Positions 1 through 12,150 of a stretch of DNA of 64,000 nt are shown here, piece after piece. The position numbers were made by a program, and so were the translations under genes. The stretch is from Uranotaenia lowii (taxonomy: Eukaryota; Arthropoda; Insecta; Diptera; Culicidae). Location of the stretch: assembly GCF_029784155.1 (NCBI RefSeq), contig NC_073693.1:27192002-27256001 (forward strand). The letters run 5' to 3'. How positions within the stretch are numbered: position 1 is the first letter of the stretch; each line of letters starts with the position of its first letter. Under the pieces are notes generated by a model. That model saw nothing but the letters and a program-made list of their open reading frames with translations. It was not told where the DNA came from and searched no databases.

Positions 1-300
1 ACAAAAATGACAAAAATGACAAAAATGACAAAAATGACAAAAATGACAAAAATGACAAAAATGACAAAAATGACAAAAATGACAAAAATGACAAAAATGA
101 AAAAAATTACAAAAATGACAAAAATGACAAAAATGACAAAAATGACAAAAATGACAAAAATGACAAAAATGACAAAAATGACAAAAATGACAAAAATGAC
201 AAAAATGAAAAAAATGACAAAAATGACAAAATGACAAAAATGACAAAAATGAAAAAATGACAAAAATAACAAAAATGACAAAAATGAAAAAAATTACAAA
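1..300. repeat. 9-bp minisatellite, unit ACAAAAATG
   Basis: About 33 near-perfect head-to-tail copies of ACAAAAATG, with a few ACAAAAATT and AAAAAAATG variants. It runs off the left edge, so its true length is unknown. Because 9 is a multiple of 3, the plus strand stays open as a monotonous Met-Thr-Lys repeat; I treat this as a by-product and not a protein. Confidence 0.97.
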
Positions 301-1024
301 CTTAACATAGTTGACACAATTGATAAATTTTGTTACTTCTATCGATTCTGTCAATTTCCTCAGTTATGTCATTTTTTTTTCAATTTTGTCAGATGAGTAA
401 TTTTTGTTATTTTGTCAATTTTGTCGATTTGGCCAATTCTGTCATTTTAATCTATTTTTTGCATTTTGTCAGTTTTAATATATTGTTTGTTTTATCAAGT
501 TTATTTAATTTGCAAATTTTGTTATTTTTATAATTTTCACAATTTTTGACAACTTGGTTAATTTTTTCCAATTCGTCAATTTTCTCAATTTCGTATATTT
601 TTCCGTTCATGTTTATATTTTTTAATTTGGACTAGATGTTTTGACGGCATTTTTAACAATGTTGTAATCTTTATTAATTTTGTTCGTTTCTTAAATTTGG
701 TTTTTTTTTAATTTTTTAAATTTAAGCTAATTGCCAAAATTAACAAAATTTATTATTTGTTATTTTTCAATTTTTGTCATTTTTGTAGTTTCGTTATTTT
801 TGAAGCTTTTGAAAATTTTAAATAAAATTTCAGTATTTTTGAAATTTATTTAAAATTTAATTTATTTTTTTTGTGATTTTTGTTTAAAGTTTTGTCAAAT
901 TTGTTAATCTTAACAAAAATATCATGCATTTCTCATGAGCATCAAAATGGGCCCTTTAGCAAATAAGCAAAATATCAATGTTTAAAAATTAACAAAATTG
1001 ACTAAAATGACATATTTTTTCAAT
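301..1024. repeat. T-rich degenerate tract, reverse-complement sense of the 9-bp repeat
   Basis: About 700 bp dominated by words such as TTTTGTCA, CAATTTTGTC and CATTTTTGT. These approximate the reverse complement of the ACAAAAATG unit that ends just before. The period is lost, so this looks like an old, diverged, inverted arm of the same satellite. No gene is seen. Confidence 0.55.
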
Positions 1025-1026
1025 AA

Positions 1027-2281
1027 AGGGTGATACGGTCAAAATTTGGTCAAGGGAAAACGCGTGTAAATCGGTGAAATCGTTTATTTAAAAAATCAAA
1101 TTAAATTTCTTTTTCAAGTTTAATTAGTATAAAATTCAGGAAAAATATTCAGTTAGGCTTCCGCTTTTCCAAATCCAGTCACCTTGTTCACCTTCTTCGC
1201 CGCAGAAAGCTAGTTTGCTAGAACTGCTGCTCGTCCTTAGCAGTTTTTTTGGTCTTCTTTAGGTTCCGCTTGACAATAGCCCAGTATTTCTCAATTGGGC
1301 GGAGCTCTGGCGTGTTGGGAGGGTTCTTGTCCTTGGGAACCACCTGCACGTTGTTGGCGGCGTACCACTCCATGGCATTTTTACCGTAATGGCAAGATGC
1401 CAAATCCGGCCAAAATAGTACGGAACAACCGTGTTTCTTCAGGAAAGGCAGCAGACGTTTATTCAAACACTCTTTCACGTAAATTTCTTGGTTGACAGTC
1501 CCGGTAGCTATGAAAATGCTGCTTTTCAAGCCACAGGTACAGATGGCTTGCCAAACCAGATATTTCTTCGCGCACTTTTAAAGTTTCATGTGCTTGAAAA
1601 TATCTGCTACCTTTTCCCTTCCTTTTGCCGTATAAAACTCCTGTCTCGGAAGCTGCTTTTAGTCGGCTTTGACGTAGGTTTCGTCGTCCATTACCACGCA
1701 GTCAAACTTCGTCAACATCGTCGTGTACAGCCTCCGGGATTGCGCTTTGGCCGTCGTATTTTGTTTATCATCGTGATTTAGAGTCACTACCTTCTTGTAA
1801 GTCGATAGTCCGGCTCGTTTTTTGGCTCGATGCACGATTGTAGACGATACACCCAGATTATTTGCGGCATCTCGGAGAGAGAGGTTAGGGTTTCCCTTGA
1901 AACTACCGGCAACTCTCTTTGTCGTCTCAGCGGCTTCCGGATTTCGATTTTCCCCCGATCCAGACTCCCTGGCTGTCGACAAACGTTCCCCAAACACTTT
2001 AATTACATTTGTAACGGTTGATTTGGCAACTTTTAACGATTTTGCCAGCTTTGCGTGCGAGTAGCTCGGATTTTCGCGATGCGCGAGCAAAATTTTGATA
2101 CGCTGCTTTTCTTCCTTGGACGGCATTTTGACAACTGAAGAGTGAATTCCAAAATCAAAATAGGAGCAACATTCTACACACACACACACACCTTCAAAAT
2201 GAGGGCTGTTCAGGTTTTCTAAATGCAAAATTGAAAGAAAAACGTCAAGTTGATATTGACCAAATTTTGACCGTATTACCG
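1027..2281 (-). mobile_element. Tc1/mariner (ITm) DD37E element, inactive
   Basis: A ~1.25-kb element bounded by terminal inverted repeats. The left end has GATACGGTCAAAATTTGG. The right end at 2256-2280 is its reverse complement with one difference (AATACGG in place of GATACGG), followed by GTCAA on both sides. It encodes one minus-strand transposase pseudogene. Length, TIRs and catalytic spacing fit the mosquito ITmDD37E group. The exact TA target duplication is not clean at either side. Confidence 0.88.
1136..2126 (-). pseudogene. DD37E transposase pseudogene
   Basis: Starts at the ATG at 2126, just inside the right TIR, with an MPSKEEKQR N-terminus. The first ~110 residues form a paired helix-turn-helix region (LAKSLKVAKSTV, then LSLRDAANNLGVSSTIV). 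The DDE core follows: first aspartate in VVMDDETYVK, second in FWPDLASCHYGK, and the glutamate in LRPIEKYW, with 37 residues between the second D and the E. That spacing identifies DD37E. The frame is broken by in-frame stops near 1660 and 1580 and by a stop plus frame change near 1218, after which the C-terminus reads on in another frame to 1136. It is therefore dead. Stop-only damage over most of the length suggests moderate age. Confidence 0.9.
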
Positions 2282-2289
2282 TATTATCC

Positions 2290-4092
2290 AATTTACAATA
2301 GAAATGAGTGCGATAAGAGAAGCAATAAACTGAATTATTACATTTTTAATCACTTGTGAATTTTTCATTCATGAGTGTGAACTTTTGAATTGTTTCATAA
2401 ATGTGGGATGATGCCGCCAAACGTAATTAACTTATAAATTCCAAATCATTTAAAAATAATAATTAGATTATTTTTAACGGGAGTGGTTTGAAAAAAAAAA
2501 AATGTCTCCACGGTAAATAGGGCAATTTTACGCAAATTGTGTTTTAGATCTACTGTAAAGAAGTTCACATTTCTAGTGCTTTTTCGCAAGAAAAAAAGAA
2601 TACCTGCTTCAGTTTAAGTTTAACATCGCAATTAAGACAACCAATAGCGTAAAATTTAAACTAGACAATCGAGATTCACAATCAAATATGCGACGTATCC
2701 TACAATCCAGACTTAATAAAACTTTCACAACCTAGAACCGAAACTGTCCGAGATTCTAGCGGGATGATTTCCGAAACATGCAAACGAAATCAGATTATGT
2801 CGGTAAATCCAAATTGATTTTGGTTGTTTTTTTCTTCTAACTGATGGTCCGACACATTCTCCTTCCTTCATCATTCTCGGGTGATGATCGAACAGAAAAA
2901 AAAACGGTATGAATCCGATGTGCCCTATGAGTGATCTTGATGCGGAAATGTGAGCAGCCGAATGATGTCTCACTTGGCAGCCTCCATCCCCTGTGCGAAT
3001 GTCGGATGAATGTCGGAAATAAAACAACACGCGGACGCGATTCGCCCCGGTTGACTGAAAGCTACCCTCTCGATTGAAATCTACTCCGGAATCCGATAGG
3101 GATTAATTCAAGGCCTCGGAAATTGGCCACGACGAACGGCCAAAAACAACGATGACGACTCTTTGGCTCTGATTCAGTTCAGAGGACCTACCGTCGAAAC
3201 AATTGGTTCAATAAACACATTAAATTCTGGAATCGTTTCCAGAGAAGGTTCGATTGAAACGTTGATGATGTCCCTTCTGTTGGTGTTCCCATCAACGGTT
3301 TTTCATAATCCACTCCCACGAAAACGAATGGGGGAACAATTTACATTCGATGGCATTTGGCCAGTCGCTGACGCGGAATTTTGAACAATCATGAAATCCG
3401 CAAACGACAACACAACAATCGACACATTTTTTGGTCCAGCAAAACCAGAAGCGACCCTTCGTTGCAATTTAACAATTATCCTGTAGGCACACCGTATACA
3501 GAAAGCATAATATCATGCCTGTAAGAAACAAGGAACTAGTAATAAGAGACAAATGGGTGGTTTCGATGTCGTTATGTTTGTTTGAAGGGCATAATTCGAG
3601 TTCGCAGTCAGGCAGGGGTTGCCTTATGTATGTTCATAGTTATGCTGCCGAAGATGAATGAAATCGCACGGAATGGAACGACATGAACGACGACACTTGT
3701 TTGAATCACTTCCCTCCTCCATTGCATTGCATTGTATTGTTGTTGTGTGCAAATGTTGTGTGTGGATTTTGCCTGTCGTCGAAACCATTAATGGAACCTC
3801 AAATGTGAGGAATGAATGATATCAACCCTCGAGTCCTTCGAGTGCTTGACTGGATAATTAAATCATTGAAAATCCACTTGTATGATTTATGGAGCGGTAG
3901 GGATATGGTGAAGTTAATGCAGTGAAAGAATGTTGAAATTATTCAATGAAAATAATGGAATTCTTATTTACACAAATAAAAAACCAGAACCTTGGGACCG
4001 TCCAGTAAATCTCTCCCAATCAACAATGTTATGTCTAAAAAAACTTGAAAGGGTGCTACAACAGTTCGTTATAAATCAACGAGTTGTGTGTA
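2290..4092. other. Unannotated stretch with a less AT-rich core (about 2.9-3.9 kb)
   Basis: No ORF over ~100 codons with a believable composition and no TIR pair seen. The 2,880-3,900 part is visibly less AT-rich and non-repetitive, contains CATTGCATTGCATTG-type slippage near 3720, and could be conserved non-coding DNA. The (AC)n near 2175 lies inside the preceding transposon. Confidence 0.5.
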
Positions 4093-6717
4093 GGGCTAGG
4101 TGGGGTAATTATGAACAGAATTTCTTCATTTGGCACACTTACAGCCACCATATGTTAATTTCTTATCACAAAATCTGAAAAGTTACCATCAATGAATGTT
4201 TCCGTGCTCTTAATCATTCTGTAGAACAACTTTTGTTTTTTGGTCGCAACCTTTGTCCTTGGGACGTCTGTTCATAATTACCCCACTCTCTAGGGGGTAG
4301 TTATGAACACGGATTAGGAACTTGGTATAAAATTTTTGATAAATAACAGTAGTTATACGTTACATTTATCCATAGTAAGCAGTGTATGGTGATTTTTTAC
4401 TAAAAAAAAATATGTTCATAATTACCCCAAACTCTGTTCATATTTACCCCGAGACTTGTCCAATATGATTTATATGGTGACAGAAAATCTCAATTCAACA
4501 CCAAATAATGAAAATTATTAGCAGTAACAAGAAAATGCGTTGTTTTATAAAAATTCAATCCAATTCATGTACAAAACTAGCTAAATAAACAAATGTAATC
4601 AAAATTAAGATGTAAAACAATAGAAAAATAGCTATTTAGTGTTCTTTTTAATTTATATTTTTCTATCTTTTGTTTCGAGAGTTTAATTTCTTTGTTGCAT
4701 CTTTTACGTTTTGGTTGGTTTCTTTTTTCCGTTTCTTTATGCCTTTACAGAACATTTTATTTGATAGGACCTCTCCATACGTGTGAAATTTTAGGCGAGT
4801 TAGGCTACTCGACAGTTTTTACATCCGTTTCTAATGTAATGCGCAGCAAACATCAAGTCTTCACCAAAATGTCGTGGGCTAGGCTTTTCACGTTCGTGCG
4901 AGGTATCATGAAATTGCAACCTATACATTTAAAGGAAATTCGAAAATATTTTTAAAGGGTTGTTTCACAAAAACACTCATTAAAATCTTCTTGAATCAGT
5001 CAACAGTCATTTTTCGCAAGGCTTGTCAGTTCTGTATGATCGACTGTTTGGAAAAATATTTACACTAATACAATTTTTTATCACCTCTACGAAATTTCTC
5101 ATTAGTAGCTGTATTCTCTAAAAAAATATTGAAGTACTGCAGAAGTTTTCCTCACCAAACTGAAAGAGAAAATCTTCAATCAAAAGATGTTTATTTGACA
5201 CCAAAAAAAAAAAATATATTTAAACAAATTAACATTGAAAAAAGTAACTATCAGATCTCAGAAAAGGGGTAGGCTTAAATTAACATTGAAAAAAGTATCT
5301 AAGTAAAAAATTAGACTGCAATAAATTAGATTTTGGATCTTAGATATCCGGATTTAACACATAAACAATTATTATTTGCTGTAATTCTAATGTTCTAAAT
5401 AGTAGCACGTTGTCCAAACATACAGGAAAATTGATCTTTGCTTTGTGGACTTATTCATCAATTAAATTTATCAAAGTTTTTTATATATCTCACTGTTGAC
5501 CACAGAGATTTAAGGTTCATAATAATGTTAAATTTCACACAGTTATGAATAAAAGCTCGATCAACAAACCTTTTGTAAACAAATGGTCAATTTAATTTTA
5601 AGTCAAATTAAACATTTCTTCAAGTCTTGTTTATAACCTTATTGTTTATTACCAAAAAACCTAGTTTTGGAAGTACGTAAAACCTGTATTCGGTATTAGA
5701 GAACTATTCCTGGGATACAGGTTTTCGCTTTTGGTATTACCGGTAAAACTTTTGACTACCTTTTTTCTATCAACGAAAAACAAGTTTTTATCACTATTTA
5801 TTTAAACAAAATTAAGACTTGTTTAAATTCGGTTACGGATTGAGCTTTTTTCAAAATTTCTGTTTTATTCACTTTTTTCCACTTTTGAAATTTTAATTTC
5901 AGTTTAAAAACAATGGGATTCAAAAGTATTTTTGCAAAGACTGAAAAGAACTGGCATAGCTATTTTTTTAAATTCGAATCTCAATTTAGAAAAAAATAAA
6001 TCAATTTCTCATAAATTCAAAACTTAACACATTGCAGACCTAATTTACTTATGAAATTTATTGAATTTGGTCCAATGGATTCTGGGATATAAATTCCGAG
6101 TGTTGATGTTTCCCGGCTAAGATTTCTCCACGGTCGTTAATGTGTTAAGATGTTATGAAGGGGGGGGGGGGGAGTATTTTTTTTAAGAAATTTCTTACAA
6201 GGGGAGGGGTCTGGAAATGCTTGGGTAATTAGTGAATGGCCCCCTTAGTTGATGAATAAATCATTTGACCATTAAAAAGCATTAGAAATGTCAGGAAAGG
6301 CATTAGAAGATGTGTTCATATAATTACCCCATAGGACGAAAACTATGGGGTAAATATGAACACGAATCTGTGAATAAGTGCGAATAATTTTTTTCAAAAT
6401 TTCTTCAAAATCCAGACAGAGCATCATAAACTGGATGTAAAACATGTGATAACTACATTCCAGCTGGATTTCCTATGATCAGATATTCAAAACATCAAAC
6501 ACTGTCCGAAACGATTTCCGTTTCACGAGGTAATGGTTTTTTAAAACATCTGAAATGGTATCATTATGATTTAAAAACAGATAGGAAACACCTTACAGCT
6601 ATCAATCGTATGTTAAACTACCACTTCTGGAACTTTTTGTGTTCATTCATCCCCCACAGCAGCGCGTATGGCACTTGTTCGGAATTACCCCGTGTTCATA
6701 ATTACCCCACTTGACCC
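4093..6717. mobile_element. TIR element repeating the word GGGGTAATTATGAAC
   Basis: The left end reads TA then GGGCTAGGTGGGGTAATTAT. The right end is the reverse complement of GGGTCAAGTGGGGTAATTAT, giving ~25-bp TIRs with three mismatches. The outer right dinucleotide is AA where TA is expected. The word GGGG(T)AATTATGAAC or its complement recurs inside near 4270, 4295, 4411, 4436, 6315, 6345 and 6675, clustered toward both ends like subterminal binding sites. There is no transposase, so it is non-autonomous. At 2.6 kb it is larger than the related elements at 24, 32 and 39 kb and probably contains secondary insertions. Confidence 0.7.
6159..6252 (-). repeat. Fragment of a dispersed repeat with GGCCxTTCACTAATTA terminus
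   Basis: A poly-G run (6159-6172) leads through CCCCTCCCC-type sequence (read on the minus strand) to GGCCATTCACTAATTACC. The same layout occurs on the plus strand at 21,130-21,240, so both are remnants of one repeat family. It sits inside the 4.1-6.7 kb element. Confidence 0.55.
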
Positions 6718-6924
6718 AACTCCTTTAAAACATTTTAGGGAATTAACCCCCCTTACCCCATGTAGATTTTTTTAGTAAAATTTTCAGTTACTTGATCCCA
6801 AAAGAAGTTTGAAAATAAATGTGTATAAACATGTCAGAACATAAGCTCGCCTCCAGCAAAATTTAGTACTAATTTACTCAAAGGCTGAGCCAGGTCATTT
6901 TAAGGCAATTGATGCTTATTTTTA

Positions 6925-8206
6925 ACTAGCTGAACCCATACGAACTCCGTTTCGCTTTCAACTTGGAATATGTCATGATCAGTTTGTATGAAAGTCAATT
7001 GCCAAGCATTTTCCAGATGCACTTCTGAATTCATTGTTAAGTTATAATTGCAAAAATATTTGACGATCACTTTGTCTGTCGTCTGCTAATAAATTTGAAA
7101 TCAGGAATCAATTGACCGTGCCAAAAAAACCCGTGTATAAATTTCGATTCAATCGTTGCATAACAACGCAATTATTGCTAAAAAGCTAAACCCCTTTCGG
7201 TGGCCTCTTATACAATCTTTTATATCTGAAATCGATTGCCCTTCCCTCAAAACTCCTGTGTGCTAATTTTCAAAGCAATCCATTGTATAATAACGTCAAT
7301 ATTACTAAAAACAGTGAAAAATTATTTTGTTTTGACGACCCCTTTGGTCTGGCAAAACATTTGACATCTGAAATCGATTGCCTGTCCCTGTAAACTATCG
7401 TGTGCAAATTTTCGTTCCATTCCGATGTATAATAACGACGATATCGCAAAAATATTTAAAGGTTAATATGGACGGCCCCTTACACTAAATTTAATATCTG
7501 AAAACCATTGCTCGTCTGTCAGAACTCTGGTGTACCAACTTTCGTCTGAATCCGATGTATAATACTGACAATATCGCATCAACAGTGAATAGTTAATATG
7601 GACGACCCCTTTGGTCGACCCCTGATTTTAGTTTGGATTAGTGAAATCAATTGTTTGTCCCTAGTAACTTCTATGTGCAAATTTTCATCCCAATCCGATG
7701 AATAAAAACGTCAATATCACTAAGATACTGAAAATTTTATATGGACGACCCCTTTTTCCGGTCCTTTACACTGAATTTGATACCTCTAATCGATTGCACG
7801 TCACTCAAAACTATCGTGTACCAATTTTTATCTGAATACGATGTATAATAACGTCAATATCGAAAAACAGCGGACAGTTAATATGAACGACCCCTTTGGC
7901 CGACCCCTTACACAAAATTTGACACCTGAAATCGATTGCTTGTCTTTAAAACACTCATGTGCAAATTTTCAACATGATCCGACAAAAAATAACGCCAATA
8001 TCGCGAAAACAATATTTGTCTTGTATGGACGACCCCCTTCAGAAAGGGTCATCCGAAAATCAGAAAACGTTTTTCATCATTCCTGGTCCTAATGAGCATC
8101 CGTGCCAAATTTCAGACCTCTAGTTCTTAAGACGGCTGAGTCTATAGAGGACAAACAAACAAACAAACAAACAAACATACAGAAATTGCTTTTTATTCAT
8201 ATAGAT
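6925..8206 (+). repeat. 1.3-kb dispersed repeat, copy A, ~140-bp internal units
   Basis: Begins ACTAGCTGAACCCATACGAA and ends after TCTATAGAGG, an (ACAA)n run and ATACAGAAATTGCTTTTTAT. The interior is six or seven imperfect tandem units of about 125-150 bp. Each carries GACGACCCCTTTGGCCGACC, CTGAAATCGATTGC, CGTGTGCAAATTTTCATC and GATGTATAATAACGTCAATA. A second copy lies at 55,509 in the same orientation. The start and end resemble widespread insect repeats that begin TAGCTGACCC and end in a short microsatellite. I cannot assign a class (Helitron-like or non-LTR-derived). No protein is encoded. Confidence 0.85.
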
Positions 8207-8451
8207 TTTTAATTTCAGTTTGTAATTCAATAGACCATCTGTTTTAAAACTCCAATCTTGACACAAAAAAGGGTTGTATTAATAATGGGTTTTTATTTAG
8301 AAGTTTAACCAACCAAATTCAGAATTTGAAGCTTACTATTTTAACTTCAAAATTCATTCATCGACAATTATATTACAAGTCAAAAAATTGGTAGCCATAT
8401 AGCAGGCGTTTAATACTTTCTTTAATAGTTAAAACCTCAATTATATTATTA

Positions 8452-9112
8452 ATATAAGATTGCCAGAAGTTTTTCAGCACGTATCCGGGCTATTTAATCT
8501 TAAAACCTGGCAAAATCCGGACATTTGTCCGAAAAATTGTCGACCAAATATCAGGGAAATATCCGGGCAAATTTAGTCGAAACCCAGGAAATACTCAACA
8601 AAAATGAAGAAAAAAACTTGCAAATATAACGTCGTTCTTTACAGCACACAACGATGAAACTGACTGACAGCCAAACCTTTAAAGGGGTAGGAGAATTCTT
8701 TCAGGTAGTATCAATCCACTGATGTGTTGTAGTGTAAGCAGGTATATGGTAAAGAGACCCGCTCTTACCAAACCCCGGCTATTTATTATCAATCCATACG
8801 TTAGTGTTTACATACACGATACGTGATAAATAGCATAAGTATTATTGTATTTAAATCATGAGATATTACAGCAAAATTTTTTTTTTCATCAAAATTAATC
8901 AGCAGTTTTAAATTGTTTTGAGGGCTCTCATAAAACATTTCATGATTATTTTAATAAACTTGCTCAAAAATTTCTTTTTATATGCATATGCATGTATAAA
9001 AAAATTACAACACAATTGTTTTTTTTTTGTTCGATTTGGCAAATAAAGTACCTATGTGAATCCGGACAAAATTGGCCAACCGGGATTAAACCGGGCAATC
9101 TGGCAAGCTTAG
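8452..9112. mobile_element. MITE-like element with TTGCCAGA ends and CCGGGC words
   Basis: The left end reads ATTGCCAGAAG and the right end CAATCTGGCAAG. Words such as TATCCGGGC, CAAAATCCGG and ACCGGGCAAT are concentrated at both ends, with an AT-rich centre. A second, partial copy is at 12,715-13,055. No target duplication was identified. Short ORFs inside (85 and 77 aa) look random. Confidence 0.6.
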
Positions 9113-9144
9113 CCATTTTAAAAAAAACATCATTATCAAAAAAC

Positions 9145-9812
9145 GACGCGAGTTTGCTAGAGAAGCTAGTAGTGTTAGTTCTGCGAGAAATTAGTTGCTC
9201 CGATTTCAATTTGCGATCCATCTAGCGAGAGGGTTTGAATTATAATAAGTGACGAAAAATAGTGTCGCGACTTCGCCAGTACAATATTCTAGTGTTAGTA
9301 CCGGTAGAAATTAGTAATAGAAAGAAAAAGAGAGAAAAAAAGAAAATGAACATAAACACATACAGGATCTCAATGAAACTTGATGTATCCTCGAAGAGAT
9401 TCCTTTTTACTTAGCTCTAAGCGTACAACTTTGGAGGATATGATGGCTAGCATCTCACAAATGCTAAAACCACCAACCCACAGAAAGTGTACTATGTATA
9501 CCGTGACCGGGATTCGATCTCATGACCGTTGGCTTAGAAGACTTGAAGGCTATCTTCTACGCCACGGGCTACGGCACTGTCGTGACACTATTTTTCATCA
9601 CCTACAAGTCAAACCCTTTCACTTGAACAGTTGAAAGTTGAAATCGGAACTAAACTAATTTCTACCGGTACTAACACTAGTAGCTTGTAATAGCGAACTC
9701 GCGACACTATTTTCGTCACCTACAAGTTAAACCCTTTCACTAGAGGGGTCGCAAGTTGAAATCGGAGCCAAACTAATTTCTCGCGGTACTAACACTAGTA
9801 GCTTGTCTCAGG
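9145..9812. mobile_element. Foldback-like structure with tandem-unit inverted arms around a SINE
   Basis: A ~105-bp unit (AGTGTTAGTACCG, GAAATTAGTT, CTCCGATTTCAA, GGGTTT, GACGAAAATAGTGTCGCGA) occurs about 1.5 times in forward sense at 9150-9325. It occurs twice, head-to-tail, in reverse sense at 9590-9810. Inverted arms made of tandem subunits resemble the arms of Drosophila FB elements. The spacer contains a tRNA-like SINE body. No target duplication is evident because the right arm runs straight into a 7-bp microsatellite. Confidence 0.6.
9385..9595 (-). mobile_element. tRNA-like SINE
   Basis: On the minus strand the head reads TAGCCCGTGGCGTAG, an A-box-like element (about 9557-9571). About 50 bp later comes GAGATCGAATCCC, a good B box (about 9509-9521). 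A ~120-bp body unlike tRNA follows. Spacing and box sequences match a pol III internal promoter of a tRNA-derived SINE. It is not a working tRNA because no closed acceptor stem is seen. Confidence 0.55.
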
Positions 9813-10078
9813 TCTCAGGTCTAAAGTCTCATGACTCAGGTCTCAGGTCTCATGATTCATCGCTCATGTCTTACATCTCATGTCTCATACTGAGGTCTCA
9901 AGTCTAATATCTTTTGTCTCAGGTCCCAGGTCTCAGGTTTTAGGTCTCGGGTCTCATGTCTCGTGTCTCAGATCTCAGGTCTCATATCTCAGGTCTCAAG
10001 TCTCAGGTCTCATGTCTCAGGTCTCAAGTCTCAGGTCTTAGGTCTCAGGTCTCAGGACTTATGTATTCATGTTTCTAG
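9805..10078 (+). repeat. 7-bp microsatellite, unit TCTCAGG
   Basis: About 270 bp of TCTCAGG repeats with variants (TCTCATG, TCTAAAG, TCTTAGG). It directly abuts the right arm of the foldback structure. Confidence 0.93.
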
Positions 10079-10149
10079 TCTCAGAGCTAAGATTTATTCA
10101 ACTTCAAAAAGATTCTAAGTGTTTTCCTTTGAAAAGGACTTTCATTTTC

Positions 10150-10255
10150 TCTCAAAATCCGTGTTAATTCACGAAATTCGTGTAAAAAAACGTGTTAATT
10201 CCCGAAAACCGTGTAAAAAGGCGTGTAAAAAAATCCATGTAAAAAAAACCTTGGT
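10150..10255 (+). repeat. Short interspersed CGTGTAAAAA / CGTGTTAATTC repeats
   Basis: Five or six loosely spaced copies of CGTGTTAATTCxCG and CGTGTAAAAA over ~100 bp. This is probably a degenerate minisatellite. Confidence 0.6.
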
Positions 10256-12150
10256 ATACTGATGAATTGAGATTTTTGAGAGACAAAGTATATTCTATGA
10301 AAATAAAAAACAAATTTACAAAAAAATAATAAAATTTTAGTTTTGAAAATCATTTCTAAAAAAAATGAGATAAAGTGATATAAAGCAGAAGTTAAATATA
10401 TTTTTTTAAGTTAAGAAGTTAAGAAATAACGGCCAAAACATTTATTGGACCTTAACATATTTATACATCGTTGGAAAGATGTGTTTTTGCCGATTTCAAA
10501 AACTAATAAAACACTTAAATATACAAAGCTGTCAGAAATTATACAATTTAAAAATAGATTTTTTGGACTTTTTTTATTCGGAACCTGTTTCTGATAACCT
10601 GATAAAACATGAAACATTGAAATACTGAGAAACTAAGATAAATGACCTACAAAATGAATGTAATATCAACAAAATCAGTAAAAATTTTTCGACCAAGGAA
10701 ACGCCAACAAACTAATATATAGTCATATTTCCCCCAAGCGAATTTTGCGAACCATTTTGGAGGGTTAAGAAAATTCGGAACTTTTATGCCAAAACTTGAA
10801 AACATTACAAAAACAATTTAAATAAAGGTTTTCATCTAATTCCCAACTTTTTCTAAAACCGTTTGTTATTTTGACCTCTGCGAAAAAGAAAAAAATTGAA
10901 AAGTTTTCTATTTGTTTACTTTTAACCATTCGGTTAAAAAGGAAATTTCAACGAATTTTCGAAAAAAAAATTGACCAAAATAAAATTTACGATATTTTTT
11001 AAAGCAAAATTTAAGTTATTGTAGGCTTTTATTAGGGTTTAATTGAATAAAACTTTTTTTTTAAACTTTCTTCAGTAATGTCAGTAGCAATACTTGTTAT
11101 GGTGTCTTTCCAATTATTAAAAACTGTAGTATTTATTTTTTTAGATTTTTTACCATCATTATGATCTAAATTTTTATCCTTAATCAAATGAAGCATAATA
11201 AACAAATTCAGATTTTTTCTTATATATAAATTTGTTAGTTCATCAGTTATTAATGATTGATTTCACTCAACACTGATTCATTATTAAACCTATAAACTCT
11301 ATATCAAAAATATTAGAGGTGATAAACAGAATATGTGTAAGGATTCGAGTTAGCATCAACATTAAAAATAAGCCAAATTAAAGTTGGCACCAAAATGCTG
11401 CTTTCTGAATTCTCTAAAAAAATCAAATTAGTAAAAAGTTTTGATTGAAAGTTTTTTCTTTTAAAAAACTTTTCTTTTCGACTTTTATATTTTGTTGGAA
11501 TTTTCTAATCAATTCACCAAATTTTATAGCAAAATATTTTGATCGCGTATCTAAGTAAATTATTTTAATTTTTTGAGATGTTTTATAGTAAGTTTGTCTT
11601 TGTTTTTTTTTTTTTAATTTTGAAGTTTTGTTTTCTGACAACAAAATCTTCTTTAAATTTTAATTTGAAAAACACAGTTTTTTCCTTTTGTCCTTTCAGG
11701 ACCCAATATTTTAATTGGCAGCAAAAAAATATTCAGATCTTAAAATTTTAAATTTTATAGGTAATATCATGGTTGTAAATGGAACTGCCTCATGGAGAGG
11801 GGGTTTGGTGAAAAAAAATTTCCTATGACCTGTTTGCTTGAAAAATGCTTACATAAAAAATAGAAAAAAAAAATGTATAAAGTCTCATTTTCGAGTGATT
11901 TTTTTTTATTCTCAAAGTTTTTCATTTCAAATCATTACTTTCGAAAATAGTCCTAAAAGTTTCCAGTTTTTCTAAGCTTCAAAAATACATGAGGGATCGT
12001 GAAGGAATTTTTTGAAAGAAAAACTTTGGTAAAAATGTATTAAATATTAAGAAATAAACGTAAAGATAAGGTTTGGGGTTTATGTCAGATTTATTTTCAA
12101 CTCTTGTACAGTTGTTTTTCACCTGTTTGAGTTTTTTCGGGCAATTTTGA
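10256..12150. other. AT-rich DNA, nothing recognised
   Basis: Low-complexity AT-rich sequence with many homopolymer A/T runs, no sustained ORF and no clear repeat boundaries. Confidence 0.7.

Noticed and set aside
7..234. 75-codon Met-Thr-Lys repeat ORF
   Set aside because: It is the 9-bp satellite read in frame; no gene context or composition supports it.
3163..3384. 73-codon plus-strand ORF in the less AT-rich island
   Set aside because: No upstream promoter or splice signal and no recognisable motif; length is within chance expectation.
9509..9571. Functional tRNA gene (also considered at 60,875-60,945)
   Set aside because: A and B boxes are present but acceptor and anticodon stems do not close; a SINE promoter is the better reading.
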